Assembly (NCBI GenBank): GCA_024401495.1
Contig: JAKSKW010000016.1
Coordinates: 1-41,097 of the forward strand
DNA length: 41,097 nucleotides
Reading direction: 5' to 3'
Origin: Paludibacteraceae bacterium
GTDB lineage: Bacteria > Bacteroidota > Bacteroidia > Bacteroidales > Paludibacteraceae
A program made the translations under genes and the position numbers. The notes under the pieces are model-generated. The model saw only the letters and a program-made list of their open reading frames with translations. It had not been told where the DNA came from and did not search any database. This document shows, piece after piece, positions 27,572-37,619 of the stretch. Positions within the stretch are counted from its first letter, which is position 1. Every line of letters begins with the position of its first letter.

Positions 27572-27823
27572 TTACTTAGCTCTTTCAACGATTGATACTA
27601 ATCTCCATCTCTTTGTCTTACTCAAAGGACGAGTCTCCATGATTCTCACAACATCACCAATATTACACTCATTCTTCTCATCGTGAGCGTGATATTTCTT
27701 CGTCTTGTTGACGAATTTCTGGTAAATAGGGTGTTTCTCTTTCCACTTGATAGCAACAGTAATGGTCTTGTCCATCTTATTGCTTGAAACGACTCCCTGT
27801 CTTTCTTTTCTTAAATTTCTCAT
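27572..27823 (-). CDS. rpsQ: 30S ribosomal protein S17 (uS17)
   Basis: The protein has 83 residues and an OB fold: [39 protein letters not shown] in part, and [18 protein letters not shown]. It binds the 5' domain of 16S rRNA early in assembly. Order rpmC-rpsQ-rplN is the standard S10-spc junction. Confidence 0.98.
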   Translation of the reverse strand: MRNLRKERQGVVSSNKMDKTITVAIKWKEKHPIYQKFVNKTKKYHAHDEKNECNIGDVVRIMETRPLSKTKRWRLVSIVERAK

Positions 27824-27843
27824 TTTCTCAAACTCTAAAATTA

Positions 27844-28035
27844 TTATTTAGACTCTGCCTGACCCAAGATAGTCTTCATGCGCGCGATGTCCTTACGAAG
27901 AGACTTAATTTGAGATGGATTCTGCAATGGAGTAATCGCATGGTCAAGACGCATGCGGTTCAATCTCTTTTCCTCAGAAGCAATCTTCTCCTGAAGCTCC
28001 TTGCTTGACATGTTCTTAATATCTGCTACTTTCAT
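27844..28035 (-). CDS. rpmC: 50S ribosomal protein L29 (uL29)
   Basis: The protein has 63 residues forming a helical hairpin: [24 protein letters not shown]-like [15 protein letters not shown], and [12 protein letters not shown]. It lies at the tunnel exit beside L23, where trigger factor and SRP dock. It is 2 bases after rplP. Confidence 0.97.
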   Translation of the reverse strand: MKVADIKNMSSKELQEKIASEEKRLNRMRLDHAITPLQNPSQIKSLRKDIARMKTILGQAESK

Positions 28036-28037
28036 GA

Positions 28038-28472
28038 TTAAGCATTTTGATTTTGCGCATCGTAGTCGCGTCTAACAATAAACTTTGTAGTTACTGGAAG
28101 TTTCTGAGCTCCCAATCTCAACGCCTCTTTAGCGATCTCGAATGGAACACCCTCAACCTCGATAAGAATTCTACCTGGAGTTACGCTTGCAACGAATCCT
28201 TCAGGGTTACCCTTACCTTTACCCATACGTACATCAGCAGGCTTCTTAGTGATTGGTTTATCAGGGAAAACTCTGATCCAAATCTGACCTTGACGTTGCA
28301 TATATCTTGTGACAGCAATACGCGCAGCCTCAATCTGTCGTCCTGTAATCCACTTAGTACCAAGTACCTTGATACCAAAAGATCCAAAAGCCAATTGGTC
28401 TCCACGATGTGCAATACCTTTTGCACGACCTTTCTGCTGTCTTCTGAACTTAGTTCTTTTAGGTTGTAACAT
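28038..28472 (-). CDS. rplP: 50S ribosomal protein L16 (uL16)
   Basis: The protein has 144 residues, with [16 protein letters not shown] at the start, [38 protein letters not shown] and [15 protein letters not shown]. It organises the A site of the peptidyl transferase centre. It lies between rpsC (18-base gap) and rpmC. Confidence 0.98.
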   Translation of the reverse strand: MLQPKRTKFRRQQKGRAKGIAHRGDQLAFGSFGIKVLGTKWITGRQIEAARIAVTRYMQRQGQIWIRVFPDKPITKKPADVRMGKGKGNPEGFVASVTPGRILIEVEGVPFEIAKEALRLGAQKLPVTTKFIVRRDYDAQNQNA

Positions 28473-28490
28473 CTTTCCTTAATTTAACTC

Positions 28491-29222
28491 TTAAACAGAT
28501 TGTTTTCTTTTCTTAGAGAAACCGCCCTTCTTTCCAGCAGGATTGTTAGAACGTACAGTCTCCTTGCTTGCAACGAACTGCTGAGAAAGATCCTGCTTTC
28601 CATACTTCTCGCCGCGGCAAATCCATACCTTGATTCCGATAATACCTACCTTAGTAAGCGCCTCTGCCTGTGCATAGTCGATATCAGCACGGAATGTGTG
28701 AAGTGGTGTACGTCCTTCCTTGTACATCTCAGAACGAGCCATTTCAGCACCATTCAAACGGCCTGAACACTGCACCTTAATACCCTCTGCACCAATGCGC
28801 ATTGTAGAAGCAATTGCCTGCTTTACGGCACGACGGTAAGCGATCTTACCCTCTACCTGACGAGCAATATTGTTTGCTACAATAACTGCATCTAACTCTG
28901 GTCTCTTAACCTCGTAGATGTTGATCTGGATCTCCTTGTCAGTGATCTTCTTCAACTCCTCCTTCAACTTATCAACTTCCTGTCCACCCTTACCGATGAT
29001 AATGCCAGGTTTAGCAGTGCAGACTGTAATAGTAACAAGTTTAAGAGTTCTCTCTATGATAATTCTAGCAACACTAGCCTTAGCAAGACGAGCAGACAAG
29101 TACTTACGGATCTTTGAATCCTCTAGGATTGTGTCACCGTACTTCTTTCCACCATACCAATTGGAATCCCAACCTCTTACAATTCCTAAACGGTTGCTTA
29201 TTGGATTAATCTTCTGTCCCAT
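28491..29222 (-). CDS. rpsC: 30S ribosomal protein S3 (uS3)
   Basis: The protein has 243 residues. A type II KH domain at about 60-120 has the GXXG loop in [18 protein letters not shown], and the C-terminal domain has [18 protein letters not shown] and [17 protein letters not shown] basic tail ([14 protein letters not shown]) follows. S3 lines the mRNA entry pore with S4 and S5. Confidence 0.98.
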   Translation of the reverse strand: MGQKINPISNRLGIVRGWDSNWYGGKKYGDTILEDSKIRKYLSARLAKASVARIIIERTLKLVTITVCTAKPGIIIGKGGQEVDKLKEELKKITDKEIQINIYEVKRPELDAVIVANNIARQVEGKIAYRRAVKQAIASTMRIGAEGIKVQCSGRLNGAEMARSEMYKEGRTPLHTFRADIDYAQAEALTKVGIIGIKVWICRGEKYGKQDLSQQFVASKETVRSNNPAGKKGGFSKKRKQSV

Positions 29223-29225
29223 CTT

Positions 29226-29633
29226 TTATTCGTTAGTATCGTTAGAAATAGCATCTACAAAAATTGTCACATGGTTAGAGCGCTTGCGGATTCTGTAACC
29301 TCTACCCTGAGGTGCAGGACGAAGTCTCTTCAACTGACGAGCTGAATCTACGTAAATGTTGCTTACGTATAGCTGGCCCATTTCAGCCTTAGTTTCATTC
29401 TTCTGCTCCCAGTTAGCGATAGCAGAACGCAACAACTTCTCTAGTTTGATAGAAGCTTCCTTTGTTGAATATCTTAGGACACCCAAAGCGCGGAAAGCCT
29501 CCATTCCACGTACCATGTCAGCGACCAAACGCATCTTACGTGGAGAAGTAGGAACATCATTCAACTTTGCAAAATAAAGGGACTTCTTCGCCTCTTTTCT
29601 TGCATCAGCTGATACTTTTTTTCTTGAACTCAT
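29226..29633 (-). CDS. rplV: 50S ribosomal protein L22 (uL22)
   Basis: The protein has 135 residues. It has the core [18 protein letters not shown], the Ala-rich helix and the tunnel-lining hairpin [17 protein letters not shown] with VTIFVD. Its loop narrows the exit tunnel beside L4. It lies 3 bases before rpsC and 35 after rpsS. Confidence 0.98.
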   Translation of the reverse strand: MSSRKKVSADARKEAKKSLYFAKLNDVPTSPRKMRLVADMVRGMEAFRALGVLRYSTKEASIKLEKLLRSAIANWEQKNETKAEMGQLYVSNIYVDSARQLKRLRPAPQGRGYRIRKRSNHVTIFVDAISNDTNE

Positions 29634-29668
29634 TTTTCTCGACCTTTAATTTAAATTAACCACGCTGA

Positions 29669-29938
29669 TTACTTCTTCTTGTTACCACCGTGACCTCTAA
29701 AGTTACGCGTCAAAGAGAATTCGCCAAGTTTGTGTCCCACCATATTCTCTGTGACAAATACCGGAATAAACTTATTTCCGTTGTGAACTGCAATAGTATG
29801 TCCGACGAAATCCGGAGATATCATTGAAGCTCTAGCCCATGTCTTGACTACAGACTTCTTGCCACTCTCGTTCATGGCAAGAACCTTCTTCTCAAGCTTA
29901 AGGTTGATATATGGACCTTTTTTTAATGAACGACTCAT
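29669..29938 (-). CDS. rpsS: 30S ribosomal protein S19 (uS19)
   Basis: The protein has 89 residues, with [19 protein letters not shown] at the start, [20 protein letters not shown] and the signature [20 protein letters not shown]. It sits in the 30S head beside S13. Order rplB-rpsS-rplV is standard. Confidence 0.98.
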   Translation of the reverse strand: MSRSLKKGPYINLKLEKKVLAMNESGKKSVVKTWARASMISPDFVGHTIAVHNGNKFIPVFVTENMVGHKLGEFSLTRNFRGHGGNKKK

Positions 29939-29956
29939 AAAAATACTTTATTTCAA

Positions 29957-30781
29957 TTATTTCTTTCTTCTTTCAATTATGTACTTATCAGAAGCCTTCT
30001 TTGGTGAACGTGTCTTGTAACCCTTAGCCAAAAGACCCTTTCTTGATCTAGGATGTCCACCCGACTGACGACCTTCTCCACCACCCATTGGGTGATCTAC
30101 TGGGTTCATACATACAGCACGAGTGCGAGGACGACGTCCCAACCAACGTGAACGACCTGCCTTACCTGATCTCTCAAGTGAGTGGTCTGAGTTACCAACT
30201 GTACCAATTGTTGCCTTGCAAGCACACAAAATCTTGCGAAGCTCTCCTGAAGGCAATTTTACGATTGCATACTTACCCTCACGAGATGTTAACTGAGCAA
30301 AAGTACCTGCAGAACGTACAAGCGCAGCTCCCTGTCCTGGATGCAACTCCAAGTTGTGGATAACTGTACCTAGTGGAATGTCCTGCAATGGAAGCGAGTT
30401 ACCTACCTCTGGTGCAGCATCAGAACCAGACATAAGCTTCTGACCAACCTGCAATCCCGCAGGAGCCAAAATGTAACGCTTCTCACCATCAGCGTAGAAC
30501 AATAGAGCGATACGAGCCGAACGGTTTGGATCGTACTCGATTGTCTTTACTACTGCTGGCACACCGTCTTTCTCTCTCTTGAAATCAATTACTCTGTACT
30601 TTCTCTTGTGACCACCACCGATGTAACGCATTGTCATCTTACCGACGTTGTTACGTCCACCAGTCTTTCTCATGCCTTTCACAAGAGATTTTTCTGGTGT
30701 GCTCGAGGTAATTGTCTCGAACGCACCAATAACTTTGTGTCTCTGCCCCGGTGTTGTGGGCTTAAATTTGCGAACTGCCAT
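29957..30781 (-). CDS. rplB: 50S ribosomal protein L2 (uL2)
   Basis: The protein has 274 residues, with [17 protein letters not shown] at the start, [21 protein letters not shown] in part, [15 protein letters not shown] and the conserved [16 protein letters not shown] loop, whose His lies near the peptidyl transferase centre. It is essential for subunit association. The gap from rplW is 2 bases. Confidence 0.98.
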   Translation of the reverse strand: MAVRKFKPTTPGQRHKVIGAFETITSSTPEKSLVKGMRKTGGRNNVGKMTMRYIGGGHKRKYRVIDFKREKDGVPAVVKTIEYDPNRSARIALLFYADGEKRYILAPAGLQVGQKLMSGSDAAPEVGNSLPLQDIPLGTVIHNLELHPGQGAALVRSAGTFAQLTSREGKYAIVKLPSGELRKILCACKATIGTVGNSDHSLERSGKAGRSRWLGRRPRTRAVCMNPVDHPMGGGEGRQSGGHPRSRKGLLAKGYKTRSPKKASDKYIIERRKK

Positions 30782-30783
30782 TT

Positions 30784-31077
30784 TTATTTAATATTGCTAT
30801 AAAAGTCTATTGCTTCACCCTCCTTCAATGTTACAAGGGCTTTCTTGTATGAAGGCATCTTTCCTGCGATCACACCAGCTTTTGTATAACGAGCTTTATT
30901 CTTGCCATCAACACGCATAGTATTGACTGACAAGACCTTAACTCCATACAAATCCTCTACTGCAGCTTTAATCTGCGACTTAGTAGCGCTATTCACTACC
31001 TTAAATCCGTAGCGATTGCACTTATCCTGCAAACCAGTAACCTTCTCTGTTACGATTGGCTTTAATATGATCTCCAT
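30784..31077 (-). CDS. rplW: 50S ribosomal protein L23 (uL23)
   Basis: The protein has 97 residues, with [12 protein letters not shown] at the start, [32 protein letters not shown] and a C-terminal strand. It is the main docking site for trigger factor and SRP at the tunnel exit. It lies 5 bases after rplD. Confidence 0.98.
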   Translation of the reverse strand: MEIILKPIVTEKVTGLQDKCNRYGFKVVNSATKSQIKAAVEDLYGVKVLSVNTMRVDGKNKARYTKAGVIAGKMPSYKKALVTLKEGEAIDFYSNIK

Positions 31078-31082
31078 TTCTT

Positions 31083-31712
31083 TTAATCCTTTAAAGTATT
31101 CTCTAGTTCTGCAAGAGCAGCCTCAGTTAAAAGCAAACACTTTGCATCCAAAATCTTATAAGTATTCAACTCATGTGTTAGCAACACCTGAGACTTCTGA
31201 AGATTCTTGGCTGACAAAGATACATTTTTATTTGGTTCTGACAAAACCAAAACGTTTTTCTTATCAGAAACTTTCAAATTTTCTGTAAAAGCAACGAATT
31301 CTTTTGTCTTTGGTGCCTCAAAATCGAAATTCTCTACAACAATGATAGCGTTCTCCTTAGCCTTGTATGCCAATGCTGACTTACGTGCCAACTTCTTCAC
31401 TTTCTTGTTCAACTTGAAAGAGTAATCTCTTGGCTGAGGTCCGAATACGCGTGCACCACCTACCAATACTGGTGAGTTGATATCACCGCGACGAGCTCCA
31501 CCGCCACCTTTCTGACGACCCAACTTCTTTGTACTACCTGAGATCTCGCTTCTCTCCTTTGACTTGTGTGTACCCTGACGATTGTTTGCCATGTACTGCT
31601 TTACAGCCAAGTAGATAACATGGTCATTTGGCTCGATTCCGAAGATTGAATCATTCAATGTGACCTTTCTTCCTGTCTCCTGTCCTTTTACGTTATATAC
31701 GCTTAGTTCCAT
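31083..31712 (-). CDS. rplD: 50S ribosomal protein L4 (uL4)
   Basis: The protein has 209 residues, with [17 protein letters not shown] at the start, the tunnel loop containing [19 protein letters not shown] and [12 protein letters not shown], and a Rossmann-like C-terminal part. In E. coli L4 represses the S10 operon. The gene overlaps rplC by one base at 31712. Confidence 0.98.
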   Translation of the reverse strand: MELSVYNVKGQETGRKVTLNDSIFGIEPNDHVIYLAVKQYMANNRQGTHKSKERSEISGSTKKLGRQKGGGGARRGDINSPVLVGGARVFGPQPRDYSFKLNKKVKKLARKSALAYKAKENAIIVVENFDFEAPKTKEFVAFTENLKVSDKKNVLVLSEPNKNVSLSAKNLQKSQVLLTHELNTYKILDAKCLLLTEAALAELENTLKD

Positions 31713-32329
31713 TACTTATTTACAATTACAATTGAACCCTTAGCTCCTGGAAGTGAACCCTTCAAAACAAGGATGTTATTCTCAGGAATTACCTTTAACA
31801 CTTGCAAGTTCTGAACTGTAACTTGCTCACCACCCTTACGGCCAGCCATACGCATTCCCTTGAATACCTTTGCTGGATAAGAACAAGCACCGATTGAACC
31901 TGGAGCACGAAGACGGTTGTGCTGACCATGTGTAGACTGCTGTACTCCACCAAATCCGTGGCGCTTTACTACACCCTGGAATCCCTTACCCTTAGATGTT
32001 CCGATTACATCTACGAACTGGGCTCCCTCAAACAAATCTACAGTGATAACATCACCTAGATTGTACTCCTTATCGAATTCTTTGAACTCGGCCAAGTGTC
32101 TCATTGGTGCTGTTGCAGCCTTCTTGAAATGACCCATCTCTGCTGCGTTTGTGTTCTTCTCCTTCTTCTCGTCGAAGCCCAACTGCAATGCAGCATAACC
32201 ATCATTTTCAATAGTCTTAATCTGTGTAACAACACAAGGACCTACTTCGATAACAGTGCATGGTACGTTCTTACCCTCGGCACTGAATACGGATGTCATT
32301 CCGATTTTCTTTCCTAATAATCCTGGCAT
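31712..32329 (-). CDS. rplC: 50S ribosomal protein L3 (uL3)
   Basis: The protein has 205 residues, with [16 protein letters not shown] at the start, [20 protein letters not shown] and the loop [18 protein letters not shown] that reaches the peptidyl transferase centre, then [17 protein letters not shown]. It is one of two 50S assembly initiators with L24. It lies 16 bases after rpsJ. Confidence 0.98.
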   Translation of the reverse strand: MPGLLGKKIGMTSVFSAEGKNVPCTVIEVGPCVVTQIKTIENDGYAALQLGFDEKKEKNTNAAEMGHFKKAATAPMRHLAEFKEFDKEYNLGDVITVDLFEGAQFVDVIGTSKGKGFQGVVKRHGFGGVQQSTHGQHNRLRAPGSIGACSYPAKVFKGMRMAGRKGGEQVTVQNLQVLKVIPENNILVLKGSLPGAKGSIVIVNK

Positions 32330-32345
32330 TTCTTTTCGATTACTA

Positions 32346-32654
32346 TTAGTTTACCTTAATTTCTACATCAACTCCACTTGGAAGCTCCAACTTCATAAGT
32401 GCATCTACAGTCTTCTCTGTTGTGCAATAAATGTCAATCAATCTCTTGAATGAAGAAAGCTGGAACTGCTCTCTTGACTTCTTGTTGACAAATGTTGAAC
32501 GGTTAACTGTGAAAATACGCTTGTGTGTAGGTAGCGGAATTGGACCACTTACAGAAGCTCCTGTTGTCTTCACTGTCTTTACGATTTTCTCAGCTGACTT
32601 GTCTACCAAGTTGTGATCGTAAGACTTCAATTTAATTCTAATTCTTTGACTCAT
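32346..32654 (-). CDS. rpsJ: 30S ribosomal protein S10 (uS10)
   Basis: The protein has 102 residues, with [20 protein letters not shown] at the start, [17 protein letters not shown] and [14 protein letters not shown]. It has the NusE role in antitermination as well as its role in the 30S head. An 84-base gap with a 12-bp-stem hairpin separates it from fusA; no consensus promoter is visible there. Confidence 0.98.
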   Translation of the reverse strand: MSQRIRIKLKSYDHNLVDKSAEKIVKTVKTTGASVSGPIPLPTHKRIFTVNRSTFVNKKSREQFQLSSFKRLIDIYCTTEKTVDALMKLELPSGVDVEIKVN

Positions 32655-32699
32655 CGCTTTGAATCTATGTATAAATAATTTAATCTCTATTGGATTGAA

Positions 32700-32727
32700 A
32701 GTGTACCCTCATTGCTGAGGATACACT
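32700..32727. other. Hairpin between fusA and rpsJ (possible attenuator)
   Basis: AGTGTACCCTCA (32700-32711) pairs with TGAGGATACACT (32716-32727) around a TTGC loop, with one mismatch. On the minus strand it is followed by only TTTC, so it would be a weak terminator for fusA; the plus-strand side has a T-rich run but no gene to end. A partial-termination or processing role is possible. Confidence 0.6.
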
Positions 32728-32738
32728 GTTTTTGTTTC

Positions 32739-34865
32739 TTATAGCAAGTCTACTCTACCCTTAGCCTCTGTTACTACTGCCTTAGCAATAGCTGAAGATA
32801 CCTCTGCGTAGTGTGAGAACTCCATTGAAGAAGTCGCACGACCTGATGTGATTGTACGCAATGATGTTACGTATCCGAACATCTCTGCCAATGGAACTTT
32901 TGCCTTCACGATTCTTGCTCCTGAACGGCTTGTCTCCATTCCCTCAACCTGGCCACGACGCTTGTTAAGGTCACCGATAACATCTCCCATGTTCTCCTCT
33001 GGTGTCACAACCTCTAGCTTCATGATTGGCTCCATCAATACTGGACGTGCCTTTGCACATGCTGCCTTAAATGCTAGGTTAGCTGCGATTTCGAATGACA
33101 ACTGGTCTGAGTCTACTGGGTGGAATGATCCATCAACAACGACAACCTTCAACTGGTCTACTGGGAATCCTGCCAATACACCATTCTTCATTGAAGCCTG
33201 GAATCCCTTCTGGATTGATGGGATGAACTCCTTAGGAATGTTACCTCCCTTAACTACATCCTCAAACTGAAGTGAGCCCTGGAAGTCTGGATCAACTGGT
33301 CCTACCTTAACTACGATATCAGCGAACTTACCACGACCACCTGACTGCTTCTTGTAAACCTCCTTGTGGTCAACTGTCATTGTGATAGCCTCCTTGTAGT
33401 TAACCTGTGGACGACCCTGGTTACACTCTACCTTGAACTCACGACGTAGACGGTCGATGATGATATCAAGGTGAAGCTCACCCATTCCTGAGATAACTGT
33501 CTGACCTGACTGCTCGTCTGTCTTAACTGTAAATGTAGGGTCCTCCTCAGCTAGCTTTGCAAGACCGATACCAAGCTTATCAATATCAGCCTGTGACTTA
33601 GGCTCTACTGCGATACCGATAACTGGATCAGGGAACTCCATTGACTCAAGAACCATGTGTGTCTTTTCGTCCTCACCACAAAGTGTATCACCTGTGCGGA
33701 TATCCTTGAAACCTACACCTGCACCGATATCACCAGCAGCAACTACCTCAACTGGGTTCTGGTGGTTAGAGTGCATCTGGAACAAACGTGAGATACGCTC
33801 CTTCTTTCCTGAACGTACGTTGAAGATATATGAACCTGCATCTAGCTTACCTGAGTAAACTCTGAAGAAGCATAGACGACCTACGTAAGGGTCTGTTGCG
33901 ATCTTAAATGCAAGAGCACATAGAGGCTCGTCCTCATCTGGGTGACGAACGATCTTGTTCTCCTCGTTTCCTGGCTCAGAACCAATGATCTCTGGAGTAT
34001 CTAGTGGGCTTGGCAAGTAAGCACAAACTGCGTCAAGCATTGTCTGTACACCCTTGTTCTTGAATGATGATCCACATACCATAGGGAAGATCTTCATTGC
34101 AAGTGTACCCTTACGGATAGCTGCCTTGATCTCGTCCTCTGTGATTGAATCTACATCACCCTCAAGGAACTTCTCCATGATTGCGTCATCGCAGTCAGAG
34201 ATAGCCTCAAGCATCTTCTCTCTCCACTCGTTAGCCTCGTCAACAAGATCAGCTGGGATATCCTCTACATCGTATGCAGCTCCCATTGTCTCGTCATGCC
34301 AAACGATAGCCTTCATCTTTACTAGGTCGATAACTCCCTTGAATGTCTCCTCTGCTCCGATTGGAATCTGGATTGGACATGGGTTAGCACCTAGAACCTC
34401 CTTTAGCTGTGCTACTACGTCGAAGAAGTTTGCACCTGAACGGTCCATCTTGTTAACGTAGCAGATACGAGGTACGTTGTACTTATCAGCCTGACGCCAT
34501 ACTGTCTCAGACTGTGGCTCTACACCACCTACTGCACAGAATGTTGCTACAGCACCGTCAAGGATACGTAGTGAACGCTCAACCTCTACAGTAAAGTCAA
34601 CGTGTCCTGGAGTATCAATCAAGTTGATCTTGTACTTCTTGTCAAGATACTTCCAGTATGTTGTTGTAGCAGCTGATGTAATAGTGATACCACGCTCCTG
34701 CTCCTGAACCATCCAGTCCATTGTAGCTGCACCATCGTGCACCTCACCGATTTTGTGAGTAAGACCAGTGTAGAACAAAATACGCTCTGAAGTTGTAGTC
34801 TTACCAGCATCGATGTGAGCCATGATACCGATATTTCTCGTAAAATGCAAATCTGCTTTTGCCAT
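32739..34865 (-). CDS. fusA: Elongation factor G
   Basis: The protein has 708 residues and the full EF-G plan. The G domain has [19 protein letters not shown] (G1), [16 protein letters not shown] (G3) and [10 protein letters not shown] (G4). Domain II follows, then domains III and IV with the [20 protein letters not shown] segment, and domain V with the [15 protein letters not shown] stretch. It drives ribosome translocation with GTP hydrolysis. It lies between rpsG (35 bases) and rpsJ, the str-operon position, so it is the housekeeping copy. Confidence 0.98.
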   Translation of the reverse strand: MAKADLHFTRNIGIMAHIDAGKTTTSERILFYTGLTHKIGEVHDGAATMDWMVQEQERGITITSAATTTYWKYLDKKYKINLIDTPGHVDFTVEVERSLRILDGAVATFCAVGGVEPQSETVWRQADKYNVPRICYVNKMDRSGANFFDVVAQLKEVLGANPCPIQIPIGAEETFKGVIDLVKMKAIVWHDETMGAAYDVEDIPADLVDEANEWREKMLEAISDCDDAIMEKFLEGDVDSITEDEIKAAIRKGTLAMKIFPMVCGSSFKNKGVQTMLDAVCAYLPSPLDTPEIIGSEPGNEENKIVRHPDEDEPLCALAFKIATDPYVGRLCFFRVYSGKLDAGSYIFNVRSGKKERISRLFQMHSNHQNPVEVVAAGDIGAGVGFKDIRTGDTLCGEDEKTHMVLESMEFPDPVIGIAVEPKSQADIDKLGIGLAKLAEEDPTFTVKTDEQSGQTVISGMGELHLDIIIDRLRREFKVECNQGRPQVNYKEAITMTVDHKEVYKKQSGGRGKFADIVVKVGPVDPDFQGSLQFEDVVKGGNIPKEFIPSIQKGFQASMKNGVLAGFPVDQLKVVVVDGSFHPVDSDQLSFEIAANLAFKAACAKARPVLMEPIMKLEVVTPEENMGDVIGDLNKRRGQVEGMETSRSGARIVKAKVPLAEMFGYVTSLRTITSGRATSSMEFSHYAEVSSAIAKAVVTEAKGRVDLL

Positions 34866-34900
34866 TTGTCTAAATTGTTGAAGTGTTAAAATTAGATTGA

Positions 34901-35377
34901 TTAGAATCTGAAGTGTGCGAATGCACGGTTAGCCTCAGCCATCTTGTGCATATCTGCCTTCTTCTTAAACGCTCCACCCTGGTTGTTGTATGCGTCTGCG
35001 ATCTCAGCAGCCAACTTGTCTGCCATTGAACGACCTGCTCTCTTACGTGCGAAGATGATTAGGTTCTTCATTGAGATAGACTCCTTTCTCTCTGGACGGA
35101 TCTCTGTTGGCACCTGGAATGTAGCACCTCCGACACGGCGAGACTTAACCTCTACCTGTGGAGCTACGTTCTCTAGAGCCTTCTTCCAGATCTCTAGTGG
35201 CTCCTTCTCCTCGTTTGGAAGCTTGCTCTTTACAGTCTCCAAAGCTGAGTAGAAGATTGAGTATGCTGTACTCTTCTTTCCGTCGTACATCAAATGGTTA
35301 ACAAAACGTGTTACCATTACTTCGTTAAAAATTGGATCTGGCAAAATGATCCTCTTTTTAGGCGTTGCTTTTCTCAT
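34901..35377 (-). CDS. rpsG: 30S ribosomal protein S7 (uS7)
   Basis: From the ATG at 35377 the product has 158 residues, starting [20 protein letters not shown], the family start. An in-frame upstream ATG at 35419 would add 14 basic residues and is less likely. The conserved [21 protein letters not shown] is present in parts, as is AFAHFRF at the end. S7 nucleates the 30S head and in E. coli represses this operon by binding the rpsL-rpsG gap. Confidence 0.97.
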   Translation of the reverse strand: MRKATPKKRIILPDPIFNEVMVTRFVNHLMYDGKKSTAYSIFYSALETVKSKLPNEEKEPLEIWKKALENVAPQVEVKSRRVGGATFQVPTEIRPERKESISMKNLIIFARKRAGRSMADKLAAEIADAYNNQGGAFKKKADMHKMAEANRAFAHFRF

Positions 35378-35420
35378 TTTCTTAAATCGTTTTTGTTTTG
35401 GTTGCTTCTGTCGCTTCAAC

Positions 35421-35482
35421 GACCCATTCGGGTCATTTACTCAACCCTCATCACGCTACCAGTAAAACTAAAACTTAGTTTT
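35421..35482 (-). promoter_or_regulatory. Paired hairpins in the rpsL-rpsG gap (candidate S7 regulatory site)
   Basis: The 144-base gap holds GACCC-ATTC-GGGTC (35421-35434), extended by A-T and G-U pairs, and a second hairpin with AAAACTA (35464-35470) and TAGTTTT (35476-35482). The same gap is the S7 binding site in E. coli. Homology of the structures is not established. Confidence 0.4.
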
Positions 35483-35521
35483 TTGTTTTTTACTAAAAGA
35501 ATTTGCTAGTCGAAGTTATAA

Positions 35522-35926
35522 TTACTTCTTACCCTTTGCTGGTGCTGCCTGTCCTGGCTTTGGACGCTTAGCTCCATACTTAGAACGTCTCTGAGTTCTT
35601 CCGTTCACACCTGCAGTATCCAATGTACCGCGAACGATGTGGTAACGTACACCTGGTAGGTCCTTAACACGACCACCACGTACCATTACGATTGAGTGCT
35701 CCTGTAGGTTGTGGCCCTCTCCTGGGATGTAGGCGTTAACCTCCTTCTGGTTTGTCAATCTAACACGTGCTACCTTACGCATTGCAGAGTTCGGCTTCTT
35801 TGGTGTTGTTGTATAAACACGCATGCAAACACCTCTTCTCTGTGGACATGAATCCAACGCAGGAGACTTGCTCTTGTCCTCAAGACTAGCTCTTCCTTTT
35901 CTAACTAACTGTTGAATAGTAGGCAT
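35522..35926 (-). CDS. rpsL: 30S ribosomal protein S12 (uS12)
   Basis: The protein has 134 residues, starting [12 protein letters not shown], with [19 protein letters not shown] and [16 protein letters not shown]. The Lys residues at the two classic streptomycin positions (KKPNS and RVKDLPG) are unchanged, so it looks streptomycin-sensitive. S12 monitors decoding. It is the first gene of the supercluster and has a consensus promoter just upstream; it is not preceded by rpoBC here. Confidence 0.98.
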   Translation of the reverse strand: MPTIQQLVRKGRASLEDKSKSPALDSCPQRRGVCMRVYTTTPKKPNSAMRKVARVRLTNQKEVNAYIPGEGHNLQEHSIVMVRGGRVKDLPGVRYHIVRGTLDTAGVNGRTQRRSKYGAKRPKPGQAAPAKGKK

Positions 35927-35972
35927 TTTGTTTTACTTTTAAATTTTTACTGATATTCTATCATTTAGAATG

Positions 35973-36003
35973 CAAAAATAGTCATATATTTTAACATGAC
36001 AAA
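35973..36003 (-). promoter_or_regulatory. rpsL: Consensus sigma-ABfr promoter of the ribosomal supercluster
   Basis: On the minus strand TTTG (36000-36003), exactly 19 bases, then TATTTTTG (35973-35980) reproduces the Bacteroidetes consensus TTTG-N19-TAnnTTTG. The start site would be near 35966, giving a leader of about 40 bases to rpsL. Confidence 0.85.
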
Positions 36004-36198
36004 CAAAAACAGAAGAAAAATAACGTTATTTATCAACATTTCAAAGATTTAGGTTTTTCAGCACTGTTTTTCAATTTCAACGTCGCTTCTTTCTTAGCTA
36101 CATCAAAAATATATTGTAAAACATAAAAAATCACATGCTATTTTTTTGCTGTCCTCATCCATTTTCTGCCCCAAAAACGAATATTGCTATATAAATAT

Positions 36199-36236
36199 GT
36201 ATATAAATTGAGGATTGTTACTCGTATATAATTACC
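36199..36236 (+). repeat. Internally deleted relative of the MITE-like element
   Basis: TGAGGATTGT from the left part and ACTCGTATATAATTACC from the right end of copy A (1712-1832) are joined directly, with the GC-rich core gone. It is best read as a decayed copy; the match is about 28 bases. Confidence 0.5.
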
Positions 36237-36306
36237 ATTTAAGTAACCACAGAGACTCAGAGTTAAAGAGAAAGGCTCCGACTTTTCAAGGAGGGAAAAG
36301 AGATTT

Positions 36307-36359
36307 TGCATTTTTTTTGTGCAGTTTTATGCAAAAACTGCATTTTTTTTGTGCAGTTT
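36307..36359 (+). repeat. 21-bp direct repeat with embedded palindrome before the ATPase gene
   Basis: Positions 36307-36327 and 36339-36359 are identical: TGCA, eight T, then GTGCAGTTT, at a 32-bp period. Between them TGCAGTTTT (36320-36328) and AAAACTGCA (36334-36342) form a perfect 9-bp inverted repeat with a 5-base loop. The second repeat ends 28 bases before the ATG at 36388; a TACATTTG box (36363-36370) follows. Confidence 0.8.
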
Positions 36360-36362
36360 GAC

Positions 36363-36370
36363 TACATTTG
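36363..36370 (+). promoter_or_regulatory. Candidate -7 box of the ATPase gene
   Basis: TACATTTG fits TAnnTTTG, 17 bases before the ATG. No TTTG lies 19 bases upstream, where the direct repeat is instead, so the promoter may need an activator or be leaderless-like. Confidence 0.4.
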
Positions 36371-36387
36371 TACAAAACACAACTAAT

Positions 36388-37560
36388 ATGGAACGACTTT
36401 ATGAATTTTTTAAGCGCAAATTAGAAGAAACTCCTAACGATTTTGTGCGATACAAATATAATGATATCAATTGGGAAGGTCGAGCATTTGGTCTAATCGG
36501 TCCACGAGGTGTAGGAAAATCTACACTTCTCCTTCAACATATCAAACAAAAACTAAACTCAACAGACACTCTTTACGTATCTGCCGATCATCTATATTTC
36601 TCATCAAATACTTTGGTTGACTTAGCGGACAAGTTTGTTAAATTGGGTGGAAAGCATCTTGTTATTGATGAAATACATAAATATGAAGGTTGGTCTCGCG
36701 AATTAAAACAAATTTATGATAGCCACAACGATCTCCAACTGATAGTATCAGGATCTTCAATTCTCGATATCTATCAAGGATTAGCGGATTTAAGCAGACG
36801 TGTGCCAATGTATGAGATGCAAGGCCTTTCCTTCAGAGAATACTTAAAACTTTTCCATAATATAGACGTTCCAGTATTCTCTTTGAATGAAATAGTAAAC
36901 AATAAAGCGTCCATACCCGACGTCAAACATCCTCTAGTATATTTTCAGGATTACCTGAGACGAGGGTATTATCCATTTGGGGTGAATGACAAAGAATATC
37001 AAATGGAATTGCTACAGGTAATAAACCAAACAATGGAAGTGGACATTCCTCAATATGCTAAAATGAACATCTCTGTGAGCAGAAAATTGAAACGTCTACT
37101 GATGGTAATCTCAGAAAGCGTTCCATTCAAACCAATAATGCAAAAATTGGCAGATTTAATCGGAACAAGCCGTAATAACATACCAGACTACCTAATATAT
37201 ATGGAGAAGGCTGGTTTAATTTCTCAACTTCGAGACGAAACTGGAGGTCTAAGAGGATTAGGGAAAGTGGAGAAAATATACTTGGACAATACTAACATTA
37301 TATATACTCTCACACCTAGCACCGCTAATATAGGAAATATAAGAGAAACATTTTTTATGAACCAAATGAGAGTACGTCAATCTGTGATAAGTTCTTCCGT
37401 TACAGATTTCAAAATAGAAGATATGTCTTTTGAAATTGGAGGAAAAAAGAAAGGACAAAAGCAGATAGAGACTATCGACAAAGGATTTGTCGTGAAAGAT
37501 GACATCGAATACGGATATGCGAACATAATCCCATTATGGGCTTTTGGTCTAAATTATTAA
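36388..37560 (+). CDS. AAA ATPase with C-terminal DUF4143-like domain
   Basis: From the ATG at 36388 the product has 390 residues; an in-frame ATG at 36319 lies inside the repeat region and adds a non-conserved extension. It has a Walker A motif GPRGVGKST near residue 38, a Walker B motif KHLVIDEIHKYEGW near 90, a sensor-type LIVSGSS near 120, and the RRVPMYEMQGLSFREYL segment. The C-terminal part contains a winged-helix-like region (KLADLIGTSRNNIPDYLIYMEKAGLI) and a final nuclease-fold-like region (DFKIEDMSFEIGGKKKGQKQIE). This is the AAA_14/DUF4143 architecture. Such genes are common, single and mobile in Bacteroidetes; their function is unclear, though defence or toxin-antitoxin-like roles have been suggested. 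It is monocistronic. Confidence 0.88.
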   Translation: MERLYEFFKRKLEETPNDFVRYKYNDINWEGRAFGLIGPRGVGKSTLLLQHIKQKLNSTDTLYVSADHLYFSSNTLVDLADKFVKLGGKHLVIDEIHKYEGWSRELKQIYDSHNDLQLIVSGSSILDIYQGLADLSRRVPMYEMQGLSFREYLKLFHNIDVPVFSLNEIVNNKASIPDVKHPLVYFQDYLRRGYYPFGVNDKEYQMELLQVINQTMEVDIPQYAKMNISVSRKLKRLLMVISESVPFKPIMQKLADLIGTSRNNIPDYLIYMEKAGLISQLRDETGGLRGLGKVEKIYLDNTNIIYTLTPSTANIGNIRETFFMNQMRVRQSVISSSVTDFKIEDMSFEIGGKKKGQKQIETIDKGFVVKDDIEYGYANIIPLWAFGLNY

Positions 37561-37566
37561 TAAAAA

Positions 37567-37591
37567 AATCCGTGGTCATTTGCCACGGATT
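37567..37591. terminator. Bidirectional terminator between the ATPase gene and menA
   Basis: AATCCGTGG (37567-37575) and CCACGGATT (37583-37591) form a perfect 9-bp stem. On the minus strand it is followed by a run of seven T, so it ends the menA transcript; it also lies just after the ATPase stop. Confidence 0.9.
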
Positions 37592-37619
37592 CATATTTAG
37601 CATTCCAGAAATAAGAGTC

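Larger units (their letters stand above)
35927..36387. other. 461-base stretch between rpsL and the AAA ATPase gene
   Basis: It contains the ribosomal promoter (35973-36003), an internally deleted relative of the MITE-like element (36199-36236), an AT-rich filler, and the 21-bp direct repeats before the ATPase gene (36307-36359). No gene is evident. A segment near 36244 (ACCACAGAGACTCAGAG) has the look of a dispersed repeat fragment, but only one copy is present. Confidence 0.65.

Noticed and set aside
36319..36387. Extended N terminus of the AAA ATPase
   Set aside because: The extra codons fall in the direct-repeat region and the -7 box; the family start fits MERLYEFFKRKLEE at 36388.
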